Source: Ruminobacter sp. (GTDB lineage Bacteria; Pseudomonadota; Gammaproteobacteria; Enterobacterales; Succinivibrionaceae). Taken from it: 64,000 nucleotides of DNA. Position 1 is the stretch's first letter; each line of letters starts with the position of its first letter. The notes beneath the pieces are model-generated. The model ran no database searches. It was not told the origin of the DNA and worked only from the letters and a program-made list of their open reading frames with translations. A program made the translations under genes and the position numbers. The DNA is taken from assembly GCA_017940385.1 (NCBI GenBank), contig JAGAYS010000037.1:55050-119049 (forward strand), in the 5' to 3' direction. Below are positions 26,212 to 35,024 of this stretch, piece after piece.

Positions 26212-29200
26212 ATGTTTACTGATATTTTTATAAAAAGACCGGTCATGGCGGTATGTATCAGCCTCCTGATAGCCCTGCTCGGACTTCAGGCACTGAAAAA
26301 CATGGCCGTTCGCCAGTATCCTGAAATGACCAACACGGTGGTTACCGTAACAACCAGCTATTACGGAGCCGGTTCCGATCTGATTCAGGGCTTTATAACC
26401 GAGCCGATTGAACAGGCTGTTGCGCAGGCGGACAACATTGACTACATGACCTCAAACTCCAAAATGGGTACATCAACCATTACCGTGTACATGAAACTCA
26501 ACACGGATCCGAACGGAGCTCTTGCGGACATTCTTTCCCGTGTAAATTCGGTTAAATCCCAGCTTCCGAGCGAAGCACAGGATCCTACCATTTCGCTTTC
26601 AACGGGTTCAACAACTTCCGTAATCTACATTTCATTCTCCAGCAGTGAAATGGAAGGTCCGCAGATTACCGACTACCTTAACCGCGTAATCATTCCTCAG
26701 CTCTTCACCGTAAACGGCGTGGCAAAGGTAACCCTGTACGGCGGGAATGACTATGCTCTGAGAATCTGGATAGACCCTCTTAAACTTGCCGCTCATTCAA
26801 TGACGGCCAAGGACGTTCTGAACGTTCTCCAGGCAAACAACTTCCAGACTTCATCAGGTCAGGTCAACAACATGTACACCCTGATGAACACCAACACCGA
26901 TACACAGGTGGCTAATGCAGATGAGCTTGCAGAACTCATTGTGGCCTCAAACAACGGTGCCGTGGTAAGACTGCGCGACGTGGCCAGAGTCTCACTTGCC
27001 GCCAACCATGATACCTTCCGTTCCATTGCCAACGGACAAAAGGCCGTGGTTGCCGCAATCGATGCAACACCAACCGCAAATCCTCTTGACATTGCTGACG
27101 GCATCAAGAAGATGCTGCCTTCAATGAACAAGAGTCTTCCTCCATCAATGAAAATGGACATTATCTACGACAGTACCATTTCCATCGATGAATCAATTTC
27201 CGAAGTTATAGAAACCATTGTTGAAGCTGCCATAATCGTTCTTGTGGTTATAACCCTGTTCATGGGCTCATTCAGATCAGTTGTTATTCCGATTGTTACG
27301 ATTCCGCTGTCAATGATCGGCGTAATCATGCTGATGAGCGTATGCGGATTCTCCATAAACCTCATGACACTCCTCGCAATGGTACTTGCCATAGGTCTGG
27401 TGGTGGACGATGCCATAGTCGTGGTTGAAAACGTCGACCGTCACATCAAGGAAGGCGAAACCCCGTTCAGGGCCGCCATCATCGGTACCAGGGAAATTGC
27501 AATTCCGGTTATTTCCATGACCATCACGCTCGGTGCGGTTTACTCACCGATTGCACTGATGGGCGGCATCACCGGTTCCCTGTTTACGGAATTCGCACTT
27601 ACTCTTGCAGGCTCCGTGCTTATTTCCGGCATCATCGCACTCACCCTTTCACCGATGATGTGCTCAAAAATGCTTAAAGCCGAAGAAAAACCCGGTAAGT
27701 TTGAAGAAACCGTAAACACCATTCTGAACAGGATAACAACCGCCTATACCAATACCCTTGACACTGTTCTACGTACCAGAATGCCTATCATCATCACGGC
27801 GGGAATCATTATGGTTACCCTTCCGATTCTGTTTAAATATACCTCCAGCGAACTTGCTCCGTACGAAGATACCGGTGCGTTCATGATGATGGGCAAGGCA
27901 CCGACCAACGCCAACCTGGATTATCTTGAAAACGGCATCAAAAAGCTTACCGAAAAAGCCGGCAAAGACTCATCCGTTGCCAACACCCTTGGCATGATCG
28001 GCGTTCCTGCATCAAACCAGGGCATGGCCATCATGGTACTGAAGGAATTCTCCGAACGAGACAAGCAGGAAGACGTTATTGAAAGGGTTACGCCTCTTCT
28101 GAGCAAAAGCCCGGACATTAATGCCACCGTATTCCAGATGCCTCCTCTTCCGGGAAGTTCGAGCGGTCTGCCGATGCAGTTCGTAATCATGACTCCGAAC
28201 AGTTTCGAAGAACTCAATTCCGTGGCCGAAACAGTCATGGACAAGGCAAAGAAGAGTGGGCTCTTTGTATATTTCGACAGTGACCTGACATACGACTCAC
28301 CTACCCTTCACATCGAAATAGATCGTAAGAAGGCAGGTGCCTACGGCGTTACCATGAGTGACATCGGTCAGACACTGTCAACCATGATAGCTGACGGTTA
28401 CGTAAACCGCGTGGCAATTGACGGCCGTGCATATGAAGTCATTCCTCAGACCGAACGTATCAACCGTCTGACCCCGGAATCACTTGACCGGTACTTTATC
28501 AAAACCCAGAGCGGAAAGATGATTTCCATTGGTTCCGTACTTAACCTTCAGGTCAAGACCGAACCTGCATCATTATCAAAGATGTCACAGCAGAATGCTG
28601 CCACCCTGAGCTTTGCCCTGAGTCCGGGAGTAAGCATGGGTGAAGCGGTAAGCTTCTTTGAAAATGAAGTGGTTCCTACCCTTCCAAGCGGATATACCCA
28701 TGATTACAAGGGTGAATCAAGACAGTACACCACCGAAGGCAGTTCTCTGGCCTCAACCTTCGCGCTTGCCGTGTTCATAATATTCCTGGTTCTTGCATGT
28801 CAGTTTGAAAGCTGGAGAGACCCTTGCGTAATCCTTATTGCAGTACCGCTGGCAATCTCCGGAGCAATGCTGCTGCTTTCCCTCGGTCTTGCAACTCTCA
28901 ACATCTATACCGAAGTAGGTCTTATCACTCTTGTAGGTCTGATTTCCAAGCACGGTATCCTTATCTGCGAAGTAAGCAGGGAGGAACAGCTCAAAAACGG
29001 ACTTTCCAAGATTGAAGCCGTTAAGAAAGCCGCTTCCATCCGTCTCCGTCCGATACTGATGACTACTGCCGCGATGGTTGCCGGTCTGCTTCCGCTGCTC
29101 ACTGCGGAAGGTTCAGGTGCCGCCAGCCGCTTCTCAATAGGTCTGGTAATCGTTGCCGGTCTTTCAATCGGTACAATGTTTACCCTTTTTGTGCTTCCGG

Positions 29201-29298
29201 TGATTTACACCTTTGTGGGACAGGTTCATAAACCGCTTCCTGTTTTTGAGGAAAATCCGGAACCCGAGAATGAAGCTGACAGTGAAAAACCTGTTTAA
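26212..29298 (+). CDS. RND multidrug efflux pump, MexI-like inner-membrane transporter
   Basis: A 1028-residue HAE1-family proton antiporter. It starts MFTDIFIKRPVMAVCISLL like MexI-type pumps, with twelve membrane helices and two large periplasmic loops. The proton-relay acidic pair lies in LAMVLAIGLVVDDAIVVVENVDRH, and the relay lysine in TLVGLISKHGILICEV. RxxPxxxT-type segments (RLRPILMTTAAMVAGLLPLL) are present. It exports drugs or other amphiphiles as a trimer with the adjacent adaptor and a TolC-like channel encoded elsewhere. The C-terminus ends in an acidic tail. Confidence 0.93.
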   Translation: MFTDIFIKRPVMAVCISLLIALLGLQALKNMAVRQYPEMTNTVVTVTTSYYGAGSDLIQGFITEPIEQAVAQADNIDYMTSNSKMGTSTITVYMKLNTDPNGALADILSRVNSVKSQLPSEAQDPTISLSTGSTTSVIYISFSSSEMEGPQITDYLNRVIIPQLFTVNGVAKVTLYGGNDYALRIWIDPLKLAAHSMTAKDVLNVLQANNFQTSSGQVNNMYTLMNTNTDTQVANADELAELIVASNNGAVVRLRDVARVSLAANHDTFRSIANGQKAVVAAIDATPTANPLDIADGIKKMLPSMNKSLPPSMKMDIIYDSTISIDESISEVIETIVEAAIIVLVVITLFMGSFRSVVIPIVTIPLSMIGVIMLMSVCGFSINLMTLLAMVLAIGLVVDDAIVVVENVDRHIKEGETPFRAAIIGTREIAIPVISMTITLGAVYSPIALMGGITGSLFTEFALTLAGSVLISGIIALTLSPMMCSKMLKAEEKPGKFEETVNTILNRITTAYTNTLDTVLRTRMPIIITAGIIMVTLPILFKYTSSELAPYEDTGAFMMMGKAPTNANLDYLENGIKKLTEKAGKDSSVANTLGMIGVPASNQGMAIMVLKEFSERDKQEDVIERVTPLLSKSPDINATVFQMPPLPGSSSGLPMQFVIMTPNSFEELNSVAETVMDKAKKSGLFVYFDSDLTYDSPTLHIEIDRKKAGAYGVTMSDIGQTLSTMIADGYVNRVAIDGRAYEVIPQTERINRLTPESLDRYFIKTQSGKMISIGSVLNLQVKTEPASLSKMSQQNAATLSFALSPGVSMGEAVSFFENEVVPTLPSGYTHDYKGESRQYTTEGSSLASTFALAVFIIFLVLACQFESWRDPCVILIAVPLAISGAMLLLSLGLATLNIYTEVGLITLVGLISKHGILICEVSREEQLKNGLSKIEAVKKAASIRLRPILMTTAAMVAGLLPLLTAEGSGAASRFSIGLVIVAGLSIGTMFTLFVLPVIYTFVGQVHKPLPVFEENPEPENEADSEKPV

Positions 29299-29345
29299 TC
29301 CCGAACGGATTTCATTCTGATCTGAGTGACAATCCGGAAATAATG

Positions 29346-29378
29346 AGGGCATGCGTAATACGCATGCCCTTATTTTTT
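29346..29378 (+). terminator. Terminator of the RND pump operon
   Basis: AGGGCATGCG / CGCATGCCCT, perfect 10-bp stem with a 5-nt loop, followed by TATTTTTTT. Confidence 0.88.
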
Positions 29379-29904
29379 TACAGAAAAGCACCTTGTTTTA
29401 CAAAATGCCCATTTCCAAAACTCACTTTTTTCACCGTTCAAAAAACAGCTTCAGACCTTATAAAATAACGTTTTCCGTCATAAAAAAACATCCGAAAAAC
29501 CTTATATTCTGTTAACAATTTTTAAACATTTGACAAGATTACAGATAACAAACATAAACACATAATGTGTATTATTTATTCATCACAATATTATTGTTTA
29601 TTATATTTTTGATATTATTTTTATATTATCATCAAAAAACAATTTTAAAAAAATTGTTAATTTTTAATCAATTTTGTATTGTAAGTCACTATTAATATGT
29701 TATAATTTTGTTAATTAATCAAAGTAACCTAAGTTTGGTAATTTGTACTCCGTTAATTTGTACTTTCCGGCATACGGGAATGTTACGGCATGTGTGAAAC
29801 TGATAAACAGACTATAAAAATAATTTCTAACGGAATTAAGTCCAACAGCGGTATGTTTGTGCAATCTCTTAAATCAACACAGTGGAAATCAAGGAGCGGA
29901 CTTC
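29379..29904. other. Very AT-rich region upstream of the degenerate GGDEF-EAL gene
   Basis: 526 bp without a supported gene. It contains a perfect inverted repeat AACAATTTT-AAA-AAAATTGTT at 29638-29658 and a direct repeat TAATTTGTACT at 29739-29749 and 29754-29764, spaced 15 bp start to start. It is probably a complex promoter with a long leader. Confidence 0.5.
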
Positions 29905-31791
29905 ATGTCTAAATCAATTAGTACCATGACAAAAAGCGTACTAGTGGCAGTTTTGTTATGCTTTATAGGTATCTGTATTGCTTTTTACACAACCAGCAGA
30001 GAATGTTCAGTACAGCTTGCAAAAACCAAGAATGTTCTGATGGGAGCCTACGACTGGGCAAACTTCACGACTGAAATCGGAAACAATGCCATTCCTACTC
30101 TTGAACTGGCTTCTCTCAGCGTGTACGTAAGCAATAATCAGGTCTATAACTCAAATACCAACACAGCAAGCATTTTTGACAAGATCTTCACTACCACGGA
30201 TGAATTCAGAATCGCCAACACTGACGTTAAGTTCTCAATTGACTCAAGTGAAATATACAATTCATTCCTGATTAAGATTGTTACCCTGATCGTACTTATT
30301 GTTATTGCGGCTCTTGTTACCGCTCAGCTGTTCCTCATCGCAAACTATCAGTATGCACTGTTCATCAAGAACTCAATTCTCAGCAAGAGATATGAGGATC
30401 TTCCGTTCGAGGATCTTTCCCGCGAGCTTTCAAGAAACGACACTCAGAATGAAAAGGAAATCGCTGATGCCAAGAAGAAGATTGAGCATCTCGCCAGTGC
30501 CGCCGCAATGGATCCGATGACCAACCTTTATAACCGCACCACTTTCAACAACGCCTTTGAAGGTCTTCTCAACAAGGTTGCTTCAAGAGAAAAGTCAATT
30601 CTGGGTATTTTCAGAGCATCAGAGATCAACTACATTAACTCTGAACGCGGTTACCAGATGGGCGACAAGTACATTCACGACCTTGCCGACATCATTAAGG
30701 ACTCAATCAAGCGTTTCCCGGGCACCAACGCCTACAGAATCTCCGGTACCGACATCGCCATCCTTGTGCCTAAGGGAGATGAAAAGGTTGTTAATGCGAT
30801 CAACGACACCATGAAGCTGCAGATTACCGAGTTCCAGAAGACCTACGATCTGACCAATGTGTGCTACAGCGGCTATACATTCTTCGGACCTAAGGAACAG
30901 AAGGCTGACATCATGTCAAGAGCGGATCTTGCTCTTGCCAAGGCTCAGACCTCAACCGGTAACGGCTTCGCAATTCAGACCGAAAACACCGATAACTACT
31001 TCCAGGGTGAAATGCACTGGTTAAAAACCATTAAGGACATTATTGAACACCGCAACATCACTCTCTACTACCAGCCTATTAAGAGCATGAACATTTCCAT
31101 CAAGCCATACGTGGAAATCTATGCCCACTTCTCAACCGAGGAAGGTGAGCATCTGTCAACCGAAATAGTTCTTGCCGCAGCACAGCGTCATGAACTTCTG
31201 GTAAAGCTTGAAGAAATGATTATAGATTCCATCATTTCCAAGTACCGTCTGATCAACCAGACCGACATGAGATTCGGCATCAACCTTTCTTCAAATGCCC
31301 TGCTCAGCACCTCCTTCCTGCTCTGGCTGGAAAGAACCCTTATCCGCAACTCAGACATTGCGGAAGGCCTTGTATTTGAAATTGATGAAGCTCTTCTTGA
31401 AAGCAGCAACATGGCTGCCGAAAGACTGTTCGGCATCATCCACAGAAGCGGAGCCTCAACAAGTATCAGCCACTTCGGTAAGGGACTCGAATCATTCAGA
31501 CTGTTCAGGGAACTCAAGCCTAACTACATTAAGATTGATCCGAACATCTGCCAGTCATTTGACAGAGACAATACCGCTCAGCAGTTTGTCCGCATGCTCA
31601 TTGAAGTTTCACACCGCCAGGGCTGCGTGATCGTAGCGGAAGGTATTGAAACCATTGCACAGCGTCAAAAGGTGGAAGCTCTCTACGTTGATGCAATTCA
31701 GGGATACATGATTGCAAAGCCTCAGGAACTTGAAGATAAGATTGAATTAAACTGGGTTACCATAAAGAATAGTGCAGAGTACTCAGCATAA
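29905..31791 (+). CDS. Membrane protein with degenerate GGDEF and EAL domains (first of a tandem pair)
   Basis: A 628-residue protein. Two membrane helices (about 8-28 and 118-147) flank a periplasmic segment of about 90 residues, followed by a GGDEF domain and an EAL domain. The GGDEF domain keeps DPMTNLYNR but has SGTDI where the GGDEF loop should be, so cyclase activity is not expected. The EAL domain has EIYAHF for EAL, and SHFGKG in place of DDFGTG, losing both metal-binding aspartates. It keeps the Asn of INLSSN, the Glu of VFEIDE, KIDPN and AEGIET. It may bind c-di-GMP without hydrolysing it, or act as a CsrD/MshH-like or LapD-like regulator. The ATG follows AAGGAGCGGACTTC; the frame is open to an upstream TTG at 29857 that lacks such a site. 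Confidence 0.88.
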   Translation: MSKSISTMTKSVLVAVLLCFIGICIAFYTTSRECSVQLAKTKNVLMGAYDWANFTTEIGNNAIPTLELASLSVYVSNNQVYNSNTNTASIFDKIFTTTDEFRIANTDVKFSIDSSEIYNSFLIKIVTLIVLIVIAALVTAQLFLIANYQYALFIKNSILSKRYEDLPFEDLSRELSRNDTQNEKEIADAKKKIEHLASAAAMDPMTNLYNRTTFNNAFEGLLNKVASREKSILGIFRASEINYINSERGYQMGDKYIHDLADIIKDSIKRFPGTNAYRISGTDIAILVPKGDEKVVNAINDTMKLQITEFQKTYDLTNVCYSGYTFFGPKEQKADIMSRADLALAKAQTSTGNGFAIQTENTDNYFQGEMHWLKTIKDIIEHRNITLYYQPIKSMNISIKPYVEIYAHFSTEEGEHLSTEIVLAAAQRHELLVKLEEMIIDSIISKYRLINQTDMRFGINLSSNALLSTSFLLWLERTLIRNSDIAEGLVFEIDEALLESSNMAAERLFGIIHRSGASTSISHFGKGLESFRLFRELKPNYIKIDPNICQSFDRDNTAQQFVRMLIEVSHRQGCVIVAEGIETIAQRQKVEALYVDAIQGYMIAKPQELEDKIELNWVTIKNSAEYSA

Positions 31792-31860
31792 TTTCAATCT
31801 TACTGAGACAACGTTAAAAATATTGTGATATTTTATTAATGGTGCCGAGGATTTAACCGA

Positions 31861-31896
31861 AAAGAAAGACCCGGTACCCACCGGGTCTTTCTTTAC
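31861..31896 (+). terminator. Strong hairpin terminator between the two GGDEF-EAL-like genes
   Basis: AAAGAAAGACCCGGT / ACCGGGTCTTTCTTT, perfect 15-bp stem, 4-nt loop. The two paralogous genes are therefore probably separate transcription units or differ in level through partial readthrough. Confidence 0.88.
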
Positions 31897-31936
31897 CGCC
31901 TCCATTCTGTAACTGTAAATTGTTCAGAGATATTTT

Positions 31937-34309
31937 ATGCGCTATATAAATCTTCCGTTTTCACGCCAGTTTCTGGTGGGTGTGGTTCTTTATTCAGTAT
32001 GTATTATCCTTGCCGTATACGTTGCGTATTTCGGAACCAACAGGGTTAACACCATCAATACAGAAAGCATGATCACCTCTCAGAGCGCCACCATATATGA
32101 CTTCATGGAAAGCAAATCCCACGAAGACATCACTACACTTATTCAGGTACTTGAAAACAATCCCCTGTCATCAAGCATTCCTTCAAATATCTCCTACATA
32201 GAATGGATCTCTGATGATCCCAACAAAGGACCGGTAACCAGAACTCCGAACAACTCAACCATCAAGCATTCGATACTGGAAAAATTCAAGCAGAACATTC
32301 AGGAAAGGGAGAAACAGGGAAACTTCTCCACAGAATACACCAAATACATCTGTGATCATGAGTGCTTTATTCTGCTGTACAACTCATATCAGATTAACCA
32401 AATCTCCGGAAGAGCCATTGTGGCCCTGAAGCTCCGCTCCATATCAGAACTGCTGGAAAATCTTAACAACCGCCCTACCATCATGCTGTACGGCATTACG
32501 GATCAGGACAATCTGCAGTGGCTGGATCAGAACGTAACCAAACTTTCCTGGGGAAACTTCATAGAACCGAACAAGAAGAACAGAATCCTCAACAGCATTG
32601 CCAAGTACAGATATTCATTTAACGGCAAAACCACCTACAGAAATCTGCTGGACGCCATCTGTGAGGATCAGAGGTTCGGAAACTATGTAATCACTCCGAT
32701 TACATTCAATCATCAGCTCATAGGCTATACCGTAACATTCCTTCCTAAGGTGACTCTTTCATCCGCCATCAAGCACGGTATCGTCAACAACATTACCATA
32801 ACCTGCATACTCACGATTCTCGCCGTGCTTATTCTGTGTCATTATGTCTTCAATCTTGTAAGACTCGAAAGCTTTTTCCTGAGGAACAGATCCCGCATCA
32901 GCAAATATGCGAAATCAAAGAAGTCACGCAGCTCTGACGAGGTCTACGCACTGCTTGGTCACCTGCAGGCTTCTCTCAATTCCAATGAAGATCTTTCAAC
33001 ACAGATTGAGTCCCTGCACAACAAGCTGGAATTCTATTCCAACTACGATCCTCATACCAGCCTGCCGAACCGTAAGTGGATTCTGGAACAAATAACCCAC
33101 CTGCAGACGGAACGCAAAGTCAACAGCGCCATAGAGCTGTTTGCCGTGGAATTCTGTCCGGTACTTCCAAAGGAAATCTATGACGATGAGAAGATGTGCC
33201 ACCGCATTTCCTCAATAATGCTGAACCTCATCAATGAAAAGGACTATCTGGCCTTCTACGAACCTACCGTGTATTACCTGCTGACAACCAGCATAAAAAA
33301 CAAGACGGAAATGGATGAACTTCTTGATCTTTTCCGCAAGGAGCTGTCTGAACAGGTCAATAACGGCAAAGAGATTCGCATCAGTGCCGGTATCGTTCAG
33401 GTACTCAGCAACTCCATAAGCCCTGCCCTTATCATGAAGCAGACTCACCTTGCATATCAGCACAGCTGCGAACTGGACGTTAACGACAGCTATGCCGTAT
33501 ATACCGATTCCATGAATACCCAGTCGTCAGGCATAGACACGGCCTTTGCAAACAGACTGAAGCACGCCAGAATGAAGGGAGATCTGACCATGCGTTATGA
33601 TCAGGTAATGAACGTTACCTGCAAAACCATCGTCAGCCTGATTGCCAAGAGCTTCTGGTTCCAGGAAGGTGTTACCTACAACCTTGACGATTTTACCGAC
33701 CAGATCATCAGCTCCGGTCTCAACACGGAAAACTGCTACTGGAAGGTTGAAAATGCCATGCATGATCTTGCCGAACTTGATCAGGACACCAACCATAACA
33801 TAAACATGATTATTCCGCTGAACTACGGTCAGCTGCTTGACAGTGATCTGCCAAGTTTTCTGGACATGGTTACGGTAAAATACCGTATTCTTCCTAACAG
33901 AATAACCTTTGCTCTTACGGAAAACGCCATCAGCAACGATATTACAAACTGTCTTGACGCCATAGAAAAACTGTCTGCAAACGGATACCACTTCACTCTG
34001 CAGAATTACAACATGGGCCTCATCGACATGGATTTCATTAAGGAGAACAAATTCTCCTCAGTAATGCTTAGCGGCTCCCTTACCAAGAGGGTTCTGACCA
34101 GTGAATATGACCGATTCATGCTGAGCCGTATGGTAAAGAGATGGATTCAGGATACCGAACCGCAGATTATTCTGCAGGATGTTGACAGCATGATTACCCT
34201 GGAAACCTTCAAGGAACTTGGCGTAAACGTCATGTCAGGCATTCTGTTCCCGTGTTCTCAGGACTTAAGTGCTGTTAAAGCCTTCGTAAACAGAGAGGAT
34301 TCGGTTTAA
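31937..34309 (+). CDS. Membrane protein with highly eroded GGDEF-EAL-like domains (second of the pair)
   Basis: A 790-residue protein. Two membrane helices (about 12-32 and 283-305) enclose a large periplasmic domain of about 250 residues, followed by a coiled linker and a GGDEF-like domain recognisable by DPHTSLPNRKWILEQ (about 371-385). Its GGDEF loop is replaced by YEPTVYYL. The EAL-like domain has MRYDQVM for the opening motif, LTENAIS for the Glu motif, NYNMGLID for DDFGTG, VMLSG for the KxD motif and LQDVDS for EGVET, so all known metal and catalytic positions are lost. It is expected to be a scaffold or RNA/protein-interaction protein of the CsrD kind rather than an enzyme. It starts 41 bp after the terminator of its paralog. 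Confidence 0.82.
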   Translation: MRYINLPFSRQFLVGVVLYSVCIILAVYVAYFGTNRVNTINTESMITSQSATIYDFMESKSHEDITTLIQVLENNPLSSSIPSNISYIEWISDDPNKGPVTRTPNNSTIKHSILEKFKQNIQEREKQGNFSTEYTKYICDHECFILLYNSYQINQISGRAIVALKLRSISELLENLNNRPTIMLYGITDQDNLQWLDQNVTKLSWGNFIEPNKKNRILNSIAKYRYSFNGKTTYRNLLDAICEDQRFGNYVITPITFNHQLIGYTVTFLPKVTLSSAIKHGIVNNITITCILTILAVLILCHYVFNLVRLESFFLRNRSRISKYAKSKKSRSSDEVYALLGHLQASLNSNEDLSTQIESLHNKLEFYSNYDPHTSLPNRKWILEQITHLQTERKVNSAIELFAVEFCPVLPKEIYDDEKMCHRISSIMLNLINEKDYLAFYEPTVYYLLTTSIKNKTEMDELLDLFRKELSEQVNNGKEIRISAGIVQVLSNSISPALIMKQTHLAYQHSCELDVNDSYAVYTDSMNTQSSGIDTAFANRLKHARMKGDLTMRYDQVMNVTCKTIVSLIAKSFWFQEGVTYNLDDFTDQIISSGLNTENCYWKVENAMHDLAELDQDTNHNINMIIPLNYGQLLDSDLPSFLDMVTVKYRILPNRITFALTENAISNDITNCLDAIEKLSANGYHFTLQNYNMGLIDMDFIKENKFSSVMLSGSLTKRVLTSEYDRFMLSRMVKRWIQDTEPQIILQDVDSMITLETFKELGVNVMSGILFPCSQDLSAVKAFVNREDSV

Positions 34310-34362
34310 CGGGAGTAAAACCTGCAAACGGAAAAATATCCGGCACCTCCGGTTTTCCAATG

Positions 34363-34397
34363 CTGAAAGGATGGACTCACCATCCTTTCAGTTGTTT
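34363..34397 (+). terminator. Terminator after the second GGDEF-EAL-like gene
   Basis: CTGAAAGGATGG / CCATCCTTTCAG, perfect 12-bp stem with a 5-nt loop, then TTGTTTT. Confidence 0.85.
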
Positions 34398-34465
34398 TAT
34401 ATCAAGCTTCTAAAATTTCCGGAGTACGTGATTCCTCTTTTCCATGTTCCATGCGACGAAAGCAC

Positions 34466-34672
34466 TTAATCAGCAGTAGCACGGTAATCCTCATTCTCAT
34501 CACGAGATTCAAACAGACAGAGTCTCTCTTCCTTCACGGCATAACAGGCAACCAGTTCATTATGCGTGCAACGTATTTCTTTTACCGAATTTCCTTCGAA
34601 CTCTCTCAGATTCAGACCGTCGGTTAACACATCACGGCATGTTTTTTTGGTCCTGTCAGCTTTTACTTTCAT
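34466..34672 (-). CDS. Possible small hypothetical protein (68 residues)
   Basis: An open frame in an otherwise empty stretch, starting with ATG at 34670-34672. The product is hydrophilic with mixed charge and a Lys/Arg-rich start (MKVKADRTKKTCRDVL). Residue composition looks protein-like, but only a weak GAGA-type ribosome binding site precedes it and no family is recognised. It converges with the terminator of the upstream gene. It may be spurious. Confidence 0.35.
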   Translation of the reverse strand: MKVKADRTKKTCRDVLTDGLNLREFEGNSVKEIRCTHNELVACYAVKEERLCLFESRDENEDYRATAD

Positions 34673-35024
34673 TCAGAATTTTCTCTTTAAAATCCTTCGC
34701 ATTCCTTTATCTGCAACAATTCCGTGAAGATCCCTTTATTTTTTGCCACTGATGCCACAAAAAAGCTTATATCAGCATACTAAATATACTTGATAATATA
34801 AAAATAGGGTAATTTTTTACACAAAAAACCATTATATGTTGTTTAATAAAATAGATATTGTTCACAGACTTAAAGAAAATGTACTCTTTTTACCAAAAAT
34901 AAAGACGCTTGTCACAATTTTTGGTAACGCTTTCATTTATAGTTCGAACACTGTTTTTTGGCATTTTGCCATTTTTTTGGCTTTTTGCCTTTGTGTTGTG
35001 TACTTAACAATGTGAGAGTGTTTT
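34673..35024. other. Upstream region of the pullulanase gene
   Basis: 352 bp, AT-rich, without another gene. It ends with the leader of the pullulanase mRNA; the last 60 bases before the start contain short T-rich repeats (GGCATTTTGCC, GGCTTTTTGCC). No MalT box was recognised. Confidence 0.45.
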
